A stretch of DNA of 25,633 nucleotides from positions 1 to 25,633 of the IMG/VR virus record IMGVR_UViG_3300017917_001662. One strand, given 5' to 3'. Source of the DNA: a virus. A model generated the notes under the pieces. That model had not been told where the DNA came from. It searched no databases and worked only from the letters and a program-made list of their open reading frames with translations. Positions 11,888 through 19,560 of this stretch are shown here, piece by piece; position 1 is the first letter of the stretch; every line of letters begins with the position of its first letter. The position numbers and the translations under genes were made by a program.

Positions 11888-11919
11888 TTTGGTAATTCGG
11901 GATATTTTTCGTATATTTG
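11888..11919 (+). promoter_or_regulatory. Promoter of the VWA gene
   Basis: TTTGGTAA from 11888 and TATATTTG at 11912-11919, 20-bp spacer. The 36 bases from here on are identical to the promoter at 14421 (TTTGGTAATTCGGGA...CGTATATTTGAGTAT), so the VWA and MoxR genes are likely co-regulated. Confidence 0.9.
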
Positions 11920-11966
11920 AGTATATTCAAACAATTATTTAACAAAACACATAAAATTTCCGAGCT

Positions 11967-14258
11967 ATGAGTTGGTATGACAAATTTAAAACAGGTACGA
12001 AAGATTACCTAACAAAAGGTAAAACTTACGCTTCATCATTTTGGTATGATGATTATGATACTTCGTATGATGTATTAGAAACCTATGGTGGTTTCCAAAA
12101 GAAGGACTTAGACCTTTACAAAAAAACTAATAACCTATATAAGTTGGCATCAGTTAGACGAGCTATTTCTAACTTTGTTCAAATCGTTACACAAAAAAAC
12201 ATACCCGTTACATTCGCTACAAAAAGTGATAGTAAAACGGATGGTAAGAAAGTTATTCTTTCTGCCGATGTGGATGACAAATTTGACGTGTCAGTTGGTT
12301 TAGCATTACACGAAGGTTCACACATTGTATTATCCGACTTTGACTTATTGTCTAATATGAATGATATGTTTAATAACTATCAAAGATTACAAAGACAAAT
12401 TGCTTCAGTTACTCAATCCGAAATTGAAAGTGGTGTAACACCAACTTGGACTGCGGATAAAATAAATGATGCTATTAAAACCCATACCAGACAATATCCT
12501 AAATACGAAGACTTATTCAATGAGATGTATTTGTCTACTGGTAAGATTGGTAGTAAAGGTAGTATGAACGAAGAAATATTCGGTATCATTAGTTCTCTTA
12601 CCAATTGGGTAGAGGATAGACGAATTGATATGCATATCTTCAAAACTGCACCTGGTTATAGAGATTATTATACTCAAATGTATGATAACTATTTCAATGA
12701 TAAAATTGTAACCAAAGGTATTGCAAGTGATGAATATACGGACGAGACATTTGAGTCTTATATGTTCCGTATTATTAACTTGATGAACGAAAATACTGAC
12801 CTATCAAAATTGAAAGGTTTGAGAGCAATCTATCGTTTAGTGAACTTAAAAGATATTAGTCGTTTAACATCAACCAAAGATGCTTTCCAATTAGCTATTG
12901 ACATTCTCGCTGAGATACTTAAAACAGTTCCTTACGAAAACGCAGAGATGATGAAAGGTAAAGGACAAGGTAAAGGTCAAAGTGGTGATGGTGATGACCA
13001 AAACGAAGTGGAGATTACCGACATTGAAGATGGTGATGATGAGAACGATGGTCAAAGTGAAGGCGGTATGAACGGACAAATGAGTGGAGAAGCTACTGCT
13101 AAATTGGGTAACACCGATGACGGACAAGGTCAGCAAGGTGATACCAAAGTGAAGTTATCCGATACTGCTAAAAAACAATTGGATAAGAAAATCCAAAAAC
13201 AAAAGGACTTTATCAATGGTAATATCAAAAAGAAGAATGTACAAAAGAATGAGTTGGACAAACTAAAAGATATTCAGGAGTCAGATACCGAATTAGTTCG
13301 TGTAGGTAATGGTATGGATAGACATGGAACACAATTAAAAGGTGTTGATTGTATCGTAGTGAAAAGATTGACCGAAAACTTATTGAAGTCGGATGACTTT
13401 CCATTCTCATATAACGATTGGCAAACTAATGAACCAAAAGTGTGGGCTGAAGATGAAGTTCGCAGAGGTACTACATTGGGTACATTATTGGGTAAGAAAC
13501 TACAAGTTCGTAGTGAAAGTCGTGAAACGATATTCAGTAGATTAAAACGTGGTAAGATTGATGGTCGTATGGTTGCGTCATTGGGTTATGATAATGAGAA
13601 TGTGTTTTACACAAACGAAGTAGACCAATTCAAAAAAGCAAACCTACATATATCAATTGACTATTCTGGTTCAATGAGTGGTGATAAATTGAGAAAGTGT
13701 GTTGTATCAACTGTCGCTATTGTGAAAGCATGTGAGATGGCTCGTAATATCAATGTACAAGTTTCAATCCGTTCTACTGATAGAGGTAGTAACAACTTAC
13801 CATATGTTGCAATCATCCACGATAGTCGTAGAGATAGTTTCAAACAATTTGCAAGATATATGTCTATCTTACAAGCTAATAACACTACACCCGAAGGATT
13901 GTGTTTTGAAGCAATATTGAAGAACTTAGTTCCATCAACGAATGAAAGTCAATCATATTTCTTAAACTTTTCCGATGGTCAGCCATCCTACTCAATTAGT
14001 AGAGGTAGTGATGAAATGCATTATTCAGGTGAACCTGCTGCATTACACACAAAACAGCAAGTGAAAAAAATTAGAGAAAGTGGTATAGATGTACTTTCAT
14101 ACTTTATTACCGATTATGGTAGTAACTTTGAACATTCATCGGATTGGAGAGTATTCAAACAAATGTATGGAAATGACGCAAAATATGTCAATGTGGAAAA
14201 TATGTTCGAAGTTGCTAAAACTATGAACGAATTGTTCCTATCTAAAAACAAAAAATAG
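11967..14258 (+). CDS. VWA-domain protein with N-terminal HExxH-like motif (CobT/MoxR-partner type)
   Basis: 763 residues. Residues 109-125 read VGLALHEGSHIVLSDF, an HExxH zinc-peptidase-like motif (H115, E116, H119). A long Gly/Asp/Gln-rich acidic linker lies at about 330-400 (GKGQGKGQSGDGDDQNEVE), followed by a Lys-rich coiled coil. The C-terminal VWA domain has an intact MIDAS: DYSGS (D565, S567, S569), NNTTPEG (T640 or T641) and FSDG (D670). Acidic linker plus C-terminal VWA is the CobT/BchD-like layout, which works with a MoxR/CobS AAA+ ATPase; that partner is the next gene at 14489. In cells such pairs remodel or load metals into target proteins. It has its own strong promoter. Whether the HEGSH site is proteolytic is unknown; the third zinc ligand is not obvious. 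Confidence 0.85.
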   Translation: MSWYDKFKTGTKDYLTKGKTYASSFWYDDYDTSYDVLETYGGFQKKDLDLYKKTNNLYKLASVRRAISNFVQIVTQKNIPVTFATKSDSKTDGKKVILSADVDDKFDVSVGLALHEGSHIVLSDFDLLSNMNDMFNNYQRLQRQIASVTQSEIESGVTPTWTADKINDAIKTHTRQYPKYEDLFNEMYLSTGKIGSKGSMNEEIFGIISSLTNWVEDRRIDMHIFKTAPGYRDYYTQMYDNYFNDKIVTKGIASDEYTDETFESYMFRIINLMNENTDLSKLKGLRAIYRLVNLKDISRLTSTKDAFQLAIDILAEILKTVPYENAEMMKGKGQGKGQSGDGDDQNEVEITDIEDGDDENDGQSEGGMNGQMSGEATAKLGNTDDGQGQQGDTKVKLSDTAKKQLDKKIQKQKDFINGNIKKKNVQKNELDKLKDIQESDTELVRVGNGMDRHGTQLKGVDCIVVKRLTENLLKSDDFPFSYNDWQTNEPKVWAEDEVRRGTTLGTLLGKKLQVRSESRETIFSRLKRGKIDGRMVASLGYDNENVFYTNEVDQFKKANLHISIDYSGSMSGDKLRKCVVSTVAIVKACEMARNINVQVSIRSTDRGSNNLPYVAIIHDSRRDSFKQFARYMSILQANNTTPEGLCFEAILKNLVPSTNESQSYFLNFSDGQPSYSISRGSDEMHYSGEPAALHTKQQVKKIRESGIDVLSYFITDYGSNFEHSSDWRVFKQMYGNDAKYVNVENMFEVAKTMNELFLSKNKK

Positions 14259-14274
14259 GCTCGGAAAGCCCAAA

Positions 14275-14309
14275 GTGAAATTTGGGACTTTTCGGGGTCC
14301 CATTTTCAC
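14275..14309 (+). terminator. Strong hairpin after the VWA gene
   Basis: GTGAAA...GGGAC (14275-14288) pairs with GTCCC...TTTTCAC (14297-14309). It is G+C-rich for this genome, with no T-run after it, so it is either an attenuator/processing hairpin or the first half of a double terminator with 14327-14380. Confidence 0.65.
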
Positions 14310-14326
14310 AAAAATAAGGTAAAATT

Positions 14327-14380
14327 GACCTAAAATCATAACTCATTAGTAATCAACGAGTTATATATTAGGTCTTTTTT
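14327..14380 (+). terminator. Composite terminator containing the inter-operon repeat
   Basis: Outer stem GACCTAA (14327-14333)/TTAGGTC (14368-14374) encloses the inverted repeat ATAACTC (14338-14344)/GAGTTAT (14358-14364), followed by six T. The same GACCTAA plus repeat combination occurs at 25578-25633. Confidence 0.85.
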
Positions 14381-14420
14381 ATGCGTATAAAACACTATAA
14401 ATCAATCAATTATAAAAAGA

Positions 14421-14452
14421 TTTGGTAATTCGGGATATTTTTCGTATATTTG
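14421..14452 (+). promoter_or_regulatory. Promoter of the MoxR gene
   Basis: TTTGGTAA from 14421 and TATATTTG at 14445-14452, 20-bp spacer; identical to the 11888 promoter across the full element. Confidence 0.9.
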
Positions 14453-14488
14453 AGTATCAAATCACCAATTAAAACCCTTTATTAAGTT

Positions 14489-15769
14489 ATGAGAAATACA
14501 AAAAGTAACAAAAAAGTTAAAACTACAAAAACAATGGTAAAAAGAACATCAACAAAAGTGAAAGATTTCACAGTAGGTTTCACAAATGAAATTTACAAAG
14601 TAATTCAAGTAGGTAGAACATTCGCAATGCTAACTACCAACAATCAACCGGTAACTAAATTAGCCGGTGTAAGTAAACAAAAAATGAAACAAGCTATGGA
14701 TGAGAATAAAGCAATCCAAGCGTATGTTTCTAAAACAGGTAAAATATCCTACAAATTAGTGGAGATGGATGAGTTCAAAAAACATTCAGCTACAATATCG
14801 GATGAAGCATGTGATAGTGTAAGTGAAGCATTTGAAACACATGACTTACTAAAAGAATTTATCCATACAAAAGGTAAGGACTTAAAACCAAACGGATTAT
14901 TCATTGAAGAATTGAAGTGGAAGTATTTACTCCGTTCAGCAGTTAGAGGTAAGAATATCTTAATGACAGGTCCTACTGGTTGTGGTAAGACATTAGCTGC
15001 ACAATCATTAGTTAAGTCTTTGAAACGACCTGACTTTTACTTTAACTTAGGTGCTACACAAGATGCAAGAGCTACCTTAATCGGTAACACACATTTCAAT
15101 AAAGAGAATGGTACTTTCTTTAGTGAGTCAGCTTTCGTTAAAGCAATCAAAACTCCTAACGCAATTATCTTATTGGATGAGTTGAGTAGAGCTCACCCAG
15201 AAGCCGCTAATATCTTAATGACTGTGTTAGACCAGGGTCAAAGATACTTACGATTAGATGAAGCTGAGGGTTCACCAATCGTTAAAGTTGCAAGTGGTGT
15301 TACATTCATCGCAACTGCTAACGTGGGTGGTGAGTATACCGCAACGAGAGTAATGGACAGAGCGTTAATGGATAGATTTGTTCAAATTGAAATGGACTTA
15401 TTAGACAAAGAGGGTGAACTTGCCTTATTAAAGTTTAAGTTCCCTGAAGCTGATGAGTATTCATTAAACGCATTAGCAGAGATTGCTGACACTACTCGTC
15501 AATTAATCAAAACTGACGCAAGTAAGATTTCAACTATTGTTTCTACCCGTGTGAATGTAGAAGCTGCTGGTCTTATCTATGATGGTTTCAGTTTGTTCGA
15601 AGCTGCACAAATTGCAATCTTACCTTATTTCAGTAATGATGGTGGGTTGGATAGTGAGAGAGTGTTTATGACTCAATTACTACAAAAATATATTAAGTCG
15701 GATGAAGAAACTCAACTTTTCAATGAAGTGAAAGATGATGCAACTGACGACGAGACTATCGTTTGGTAG
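14489..15769 (+). CDS. MoxR/CobS-type AAA+ ATPase
   Basis: 426 residues. Walker A GPTGCGKT (residues 161-168, K167), Walker B IILLDELS (D230, E231), sensor 1 FIATANVG (N278) and an arginine-finger motif MDRALMDRF (R296) place it in the MoxR/CobS/dynein-related AAA+ group. The N-terminal ~80 residues are basic with an SH3-like strand pattern. The C-terminal part (STIVSTRVNVEAAGLI...) is the helical lid. ATP hydrolysis by a hexamer would drive remodelling of a target presented by the VWA protein encoded just upstream from an identical promoter. Similar CobS/CobT-like pairs are common in large phages, where the target is not known. The gene ends in tandem TAGTAG and then a strong terminator. Confidence 0.92.
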   Translation: MRNTKSNKKVKTTKTMVKRTSTKVKDFTVGFTNEIYKVIQVGRTFAMLTTNNQPVTKLAGVSKQKMKQAMDENKAIQAYVSKTGKISYKLVEMDEFKKHSATISDEACDSVSEAFETHDLLKEFIHTKGKDLKPNGLFIEELKWKYLLRSAVRGKNILMTGPTGCGKTLAAQSLVKSLKRPDFYFNLGATQDARATLIGNTHFNKENGTFFSESAFVKAIKTPNAIILLDELSRAHPEAANILMTVLDQGQRYLRLDEAEGSPIVKVASGVTFIATANVGGEYTATRVMDRALMDRFVQIEMDLLDKEGELALLKFKFPEADEYSLNALAEIADTTRQLIKTDASKISTIVSTRVNVEAAGLIYDGFSLFEAAQIAILPYFSNDGGLDSERVFMTQLLQKYIKSDEETQLFNEVKDDATDDETIVW

Positions 15770-15785
15770 TAGTTTTAATGGTGAG

Positions 15786-15829
15786 AACGATTAAGGGGGT
15801 AGATTAAGTTCTATCCCCTATCGTTTTAT
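15786..15829 (+). terminator. Terminator of the MoxR gene
   Basis: AACGAT/ATCGTT outer stem and GGGGGTAGA/TCTATCCCC inner stem (15786-15825), then TTTATAT. No clear TTTG/TAnnTTTG promoter follows before 15858, so the next operon may depend on partial read-through. Confidence 0.85.
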
Positions 15830-15857
15830 ATACCAATTTCGTAACAAAAAAAATTAT

Positions 15858-16451
15858 ATGAGAGCAAAAGAAAAAAGATTTATAAACTGGGTTAAGAAAC
15901 AATGTAAAGAGAATGGTATCAAATGTGATTTACGAAATGTAAAGTATTTGAGATTAAGTGGTAATATTAAATGTAGTGGTTACTTTGATGAGGATGAAAG
16001 AAAGTTAGTAGTTGCTATGAATAGACCCGATTGGTTGGGTATATTGGTACATGAGTATTGCCACCTTACACAATGGACTGACGGAGTGAAAGTTTGGACT
16101 GATGGTTGTGAGGGTTTGATTAAAGTAGAAGAATGGTTAAGTGGTAAAAATGTTAGAGGTATTAAGTCAGCACTTGCTAAAAGTAGAGACTTGGAATTGG
16201 ATAATGAAAAGAGGTCGGTTGCTTTAATCAAAAAGTGGGACTTAAAGATTGACATAGATGATTACATTAGAAAAGCAAATGCTTATGTAATGTTTTACAA
16301 TTATATGTATCATTCTCGTAAGTGGAGTGCACCTGACAATTCACCATACAGCAATCCAAACATTATATCAAAAATGAGTAACAAATTCAATATGAGATAT
16401 AAAGAGATGAGTGAACGATTATTAAAATTATACAAAGAACAAAATATATAA
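15858..16451 (+). CDS. Putative zinc metallopeptidase-like protein (HExxH)
   Basis: 197 residues, soluble. WLGILVHEYCHLTQW contains HExxH with H65, E66 and H69; it sits in a helix after a strand (KLVVAMN), as in small minigluzincin or SprT-like proteases. A third ligand could be one of the Glu residues further on (EEWLSGK or ELDNEK), but I cannot fix it. The C-terminus (SAPDNSPYSNPNIISKMSNKFNMRY) resembles that of phage hypothetical proteins. It is the second HExxH protein in this block, next to the VWA/MoxR pair and directly upstream of two membrane proteins, one of them SPFH. Its role could be maturation or turnover of a membrane-associated target; this is inference. Confidence 0.7.
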   Translation: MRAKEKRFINWVKKQCKENGIKCDLRNVKYLRLSGNIKCSGYFDEDERKLVVAMNRPDWLGILVHEYCHLTQWTDGVKVWTDGCEGLIKVEEWLSGKNVRGIKSALAKSRDLELDNEKRSVALIKKWDLKIDIDDYIRKANAYVMFYNYMYHSRKWSAPDNSPYSNPNIISKMSNKFNMRYKEMSERLLKLYKEQNI

Positions 16452-16452
16452 C

Positions 16453-16860
16453 ATGAACAATTTAATGGATTTATTAAAAAAGACACTATTTGGTGTATTT
16501 GTAGTATTGGTGTATTTCTTTTTATTAGGAACATCATTTGACTTAATGACTAAACCAAATACGATATCCAACCTTTTAGGATTTATAGGTTTGGTATTAC
16601 TACTTGCAATCGGTATTGTATTCCTTTACAAAGCAGTAAAAATGTCAGTTGGTAAAAGTGAATACGAAACAATAAAAGAACAAGAGTGGAAAGAACATGT
16701 TGAGAAACAAATGAAATCAATGCAAGAGAACATTACTAAACATAATGCATATAGTGATGTAGTGAAGAAGAAATCAAACCCTAAACAAAAAGAAAGAAAA
16801 GGATTTGATACTGCAACTACATTTCTAAAAACAAGAACGAAAATAAATAAAACAAAATAA
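16453..16860 (+). CDS. Two-TM membrane protein with C-terminal coiled coil (135 aa)
   Basis: Hydrophobic segments at residues 12-30 (LFGVFVVLVYFFLLGTSF) and 40-60 (NLLGFIGLVLLLAIGIVFLY), then a charged helical region (ETIKEQEWKEHVEKQMKSMQENITK) and a Lys-rich tail. It starts one base after the HExxH gene stop and ends one base before the SPFH gene, so all three are tightly coupled. Probably an inner-membrane partner of the SPFH protein. No family recognised. Confidence 0.78.
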   Translation: MNNLMDLLKKTLFGVFVVLVYFFLLGTSFDLMTKPNTISNLLGFIGLVLLLAIGIVFLYKAVKMSVGKSEYETIKEQEWKEHVEKQMKSMQENITKHNAYSDVVKKKSNPKQKERKGFDTATTFLKTRTKINKTK

Positions 16861-16861
16861 T

Positions 16862-17791
16862 ATGGCATACAATGATGAGTGGATGCAAAGACTTGCTCAA
16901 CAAGAAAAAGAAAGAGAAGAACAATTACAACAATTAAAATTAGAACAAGAATTAAAATTCAAAAAAATGGTAAAAACAATTACGGGTGGTGTTGTAGGAT
17001 TTATCCTATTAATTTTCTTATTTATGTCGTGTGAAAGAATTGACGCAGGACATGTAGGAGTGAAAGTAAATCAGTATGGTGATAACAAAGGAGTGGATAA
17101 TGTGGTAGCAGTTACCGGTATGGTATTCTTTAATCCGTTTACTACAAAAATCTATGAGTTCCCAACCTTTATTCAACACAAAGAATATACAGGTGACAAT
17201 TCATTTATTGTAAACTCAAAGGATGGTTCGGAATTTGCAGTTTCACCTATTATGAACTATTCAGTACAAAGAGAGAAAGTACCTGCAATCTTTAGTAAGT
17301 ATCGTAGACCTTTAGAAGATATCGAAGAGGGTTTCTTAAAGACAGCAGTTTATGATGCATTCCGATTGGCAACTAACAAATATACGGCAGATGAATTGAT
17401 TAGTAATCGTGCAGTATTTGAAGTTGAAGTTCGTAGGTTATTGGATAACTCATTATTGAAAGAGGGATTTGTAATCAATCAGTTTACATCTAACTTAGTT
17501 TATCCAGAAACATTTAAGAAATCTATTGAAGCTAAGAACAACGCAGTTCAAGCTGCATTACGAGCAGAGAACGAAGTGAAAACGGCAGAAGCACAAGCTA
17601 AGATTAAGATTGCAACCGCAGAGGGTAATGCACAAGCTTTACTTACATCTGCTAAGGCGGAAGCTGAAGCAAATAGAATGAAACAACAAACATTGACACC
17701 ATTACTTATTCAAATGGAATATGTTAATAAGTGGGATGGTAAGTTACCAGTTTATGGTCAAATACCTACATTGTTTAAAAACATTCAATAA
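16862..17791 (+). CDS. SPFH/band-7 (prohibitin-like) membrane protein
   Basis: 309 residues. An N-terminal charged helix (1-35) precedes a hydrophobic segment (about 41-56), then CERIDAGHVGVKVNQYGDNKGVDNVVAVTGMVFFNPFTTKIYEFPTF, the start of a prohibitin-type SPFH domain (to about 225). A long Ala/Glu-rich coiled coil follows (EAKNNAVQAALRAENEVKTAEAQAKIKIATAEG), typical for ring-forming SPFH proteins. An internal ATG at codon 36 would give a 22-residue signal ending in FMSC, like the lipoprotein form of Bacteroidota homologues; the longer start is directly coupled to the upstream gene. SPFH rings organise membrane microdomains and shield or regulate AAA proteases, which would fit with the AAA+/peptidase genes upstream. 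Confidence 0.9.
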   Translation: MAYNDEWMQRLAQQEKEREEQLQQLKLEQELKFKKMVKTITGGVVGFILLIFLFMSCERIDAGHVGVKVNQYGDNKGVDNVVAVTGMVFFNPFTTKIYEFPTFIQHKEYTGDNSFIVNSKDGSEFAVSPIMNYSVQREKVPAIFSKYRRPLEDIEEGFLKTAVYDAFRLATNKYTADELISNRAVFEVEVRRLLDNSLLKEGFVINQFTSNLVYPETFKKSIEAKNNAVQAALRAENEVKTAEAQAKIKIATAEGNAQALLTSAKAEAEANRMKQQTLTPLLIQMEYVNKWDGKLPVYGQIPTLFKNIQ

Positions 17792-17833
17792 GATAGTTTG
17801 GAATATACAGGGGTTCAATTCCCCTGCTATCTT
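17790..17833 (+). other. tRNA-like acceptor/T-arm minihelix
   Basis: AAGATAG (17790-17796) pairs with CTATCTT (17827-17833), and CAGGGG-TTCAATT-CCCCTG (17808-17826) is a perfect T-arm with a TTCRANY loop stacked directly on it. The D and anticodon arms are replaced by 11 nt. The 5' strand overlaps the SPFH stop codon. It may be a tRNA remnant, an attachment-site core derived from a tRNA 3' end, or a processing/terminator hairpin. Confidence 0.6.
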
Positions 17834-17852
17834 CTCATTAAAATTAAAACAA

Positions 17853-18116
17853 ATGAAACAATTTAAAGACATTGAGTTTAAAGAACATCCATCCACATTT
17901 GGTGGTATTATTGGTCGTGTTTATTTTGACAACGGATATGGTGCATCGGTGGTAAGAGGTCCTGGAACATATGGTAGTGATAGAGGACTATATGAGTTGG
18001 CTGTATTGGGAAAGGATGGGCAAATAACATATAATACTCCTATTACGGATGATGTAATTGGTTATTTAAGAGAAATAGATGTAACAGATGTAATGGAAAA
18101 AATACAACAATTGTAA
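17853..18116 (+). CDS. Conserved small phage protein (87 aa)
   Basis: The ATG at 17853 is chosen: it follows an A-rich leader after the minihelix, whereas the open frame further upstream overlaps the SPFH gene. The 87-residue product (FDNGYGASVVRGPGTYGSDRGLYELAVL...ITYNTPITDDVIGYL) is a compact alpha/beta protein; the NGYGASVVR..GTYG stretch looks like one I have seen in hypothetical proteins of many phages. There is no known function. It begins a run of small genes that are spaced by 1-4 bases. Confidence 0.8.
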   Translation: MKQFKDIEFKEHPSTFGGIIGRVYFDNGYGASVVRGPGTYGSDRGLYELAVLGKDGQITYNTPITDDVIGYLREIDVTDVMEKIQQL

Positions 18117-18117
18117 T

Positions 18118-18435
18118 ATGATAACAATAAAAAATATAGATAAGATATTATCAATCAATTCACAAAATGTTGAAGTTTTGGGTATGCAAGAATACCCATC
18201 GTTATATGAATTTGAATTTATTAATCATAATATCAATTCAACTATATTCAAAGTTCATATGAATAGAACACCTTGTAGTAGTGATGGTAAATTTTATCTA
18301 ATGAAATTATGGGATGGTATAAGTAATTCACAATTAGAATATAAATTTGAATTGTATAATGTAAAAGACCCATTTTGTTTATTGGCATATTTGCATGATG
18401 TAATTAACGATTGGGATATAGTAACAAATAAATAG
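18118..18435 (+). CDS. Small unknown protein, member of a tandem paralog set (105 aa)
   Basis: Starts MITIKNIDKILSIN, nearly the same as the 20321 product (MLTIKNIDKVIGMM) and similar to the 20026 product (MLHIKNPKDILGMN), at both protein and DNA level over the first ~30 bases. The pattern is a strand, a short helix, a beta-rich middle and a C-terminal helix (LLAYLHDVINDW). Soluble, no catalytic signature. Ends in TAG. Confidence 0.75.
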   Translation: MITIKNIDKILSINSQNVEVLGMQEYPSLYEFEFINHNINSTIFKVHMNRTPCSSDGKFYLMKLWDGISNSQLEYKFELYNVKDPFCLLAYLHDVINDWDIVTNK

Positions 18436-18438
18436 ATT

Positions 18439-18768
18439 ATGAAAAAGCCGGAGAACTTTAGAAAAATAGATGATGTAAAATTTGCAACTAGAACAGGTGG
18501 TAAATATAAGTTTTCAACAAATGGTGTAGAACCTCAATTATGGGTATATACTATACCTGATAATAGTATATATGTAATAGCATTTATTATAGATTGGGAA
18601 AATGAAACTTATGAAATAAAAAGAGCAGAGAATGGTGATGGAACCAATTGGATTGATACATTACATCAGGGAAATTTTACAAGTCAACCTATGAAAACAA
18701 TTAATTCATTTATTGATTGGGCACACAATAGAGTAATCCAAATGGAACATTACTATAATAAAAGATAA
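18439..18768 (+). CDS. Small unknown protein (109 aa)
   Basis: Beta-rich middle (PQLWVYTIPDNSIYVIAFIIDWENETYEIKRAENGDGTNW) and a C-terminal helix (TINSFIDWAHNRVIQMEHYY), the same overall plan as its paralog-like neighbours but without the (I/L)xIKN start. The NGDG stretch is shared in spirit with NADGDG of the 20321 product. Function unknown. It starts 3 bases after the preceding stop. Confidence 0.75.
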   Translation: MKKPENFRKIDDVKFATRTGGKYKFSTNGVEPQLWVYTIPDNSIYVIAFIIDWENETYEIKRAENGDGTNWIDTLHQGNFTSQPMKTINSFIDWAHNRVIQMEHYYNKR

Positions 18769-18771
18769 ATT

Positions 18772-19035
18772 ATGGCACATTTAATACCAAATAATTCCAC
18801 TCCATCGGTAACACAAATTAAACCCAAACCAATATTCGTAATGAGGTTTAGTAATTCAATGAGTGATGAAGATGCGAGACAAACTTGTGAAACGATACAC
18901 AAATCCGATATGAATAATGAGTATCATATAATTGCAATTCGTAATGATAAGGATAGGGATGAATTTGAAATGTATAATGCAGATAAGATTGAAAGACAAG
19001 ATTGGAACGAATTGGTTAATAAGATAATGAAATAA
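18772..19035 (+). CDS. Small unknown protein (87 aa)
   Basis: A polar N-terminal 20 residues, then a compact alpha/beta domain: KPIFVMRFSNSMSDEDARQTCETIHKSDMNNEYHIIAIRNDKDRDEFEMYNAD. The strand (FVMRFS), helix (EDARQTCETI), strand (YHIIAI), strand (FEMYN) pattern resembles small ferredoxin-like folds. No family recognised; position suggests the same operon. Confidence 0.72.
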   Translation: MAHLIPNNSTPSVTQIKPKPIFVMRFSNSMSDEDARQTCETIHKSDMNNEYHIIAIRNDKDRDEFEMYNADKIERQDWNELVNKIMK

Positions 19036-19038
19036 GTT

Positions 19039-19560
19039 ATGAGAGGTAAAGTAATATTCATAGACATAGATGGCCCACTTGCATGGGGAAGTTGGGGTGA
19101 TGGTAAAGTGAAAATAATGGAAGGAACGATGAATGAGTTTACAATACCTTACGCATGGGATATAGCTGATTGTGAGGCATTAAGTGAGATTATAAAACAA
19201 ACTGATGCACGATTGGTAGTATCGTCTGACTGGAGAAAACACTATGGGTTTATTCAGTTGAGTATGATATTTGAACATTATGGTATTGGTAGATGGAACT
19301 TATTAGATACTACAACACATTTTAATCCCCGTAAGAAAATGAGTTCATCGTTAGAATGGGATAGAGCATGTGAAATTGAAATGTGGGTAAAATCATTTAA
19401 ACCTACTAATTGGATTTCTATTGATGATATGCAATTAAACTTTGGATATAAATCATTAGGTATTCCACAATGGAGGCATGTACAAGTTGATGGTGATTGG
19501 GGATATGGTGGTAAGTTGAGAGATAAGGTTGATGAATGTATAACAAAATTGAATAGGTAA
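19039..19560 (+). CDS. HAD-family phosphatase (HAD_SAK, RNA-repair type)
   Basis: 173 residues. Motif I FIDIDGPL (D9 nucleophile, D11 acid/base), motif II LVVSSDWR (Ser), and C-terminal motif WISIDDMQLNF (DD metal ligands). The SSDWR motif and the short cap-less length match the HAD domain found in 'Swiss army knife' RNA-repair proteins, which removes phosphates from RNA or nucleotide ends. This fits with the receiver-domain protein at 8395 and the tRNA island; direct evidence of an RNA substrate is lacking. It overlaps the next gene by one base (TAATG). Confidence 0.82.
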   Translation: MRGKVIFIDIDGPLAWGSWGDGKVKIMEGTMNEFTIPYAWDIADCEALSEIIKQTDARLVVSSDWRKHYGFIQLSMIFEHYGIGRWNLLDTTTHFNPRKKMSSSLEWDRACEIEMWVKSFKPTNWISIDDMQLNFGYKSLGIPQWRHVQVDGDWGYGGKLRDKVDECITKLNR

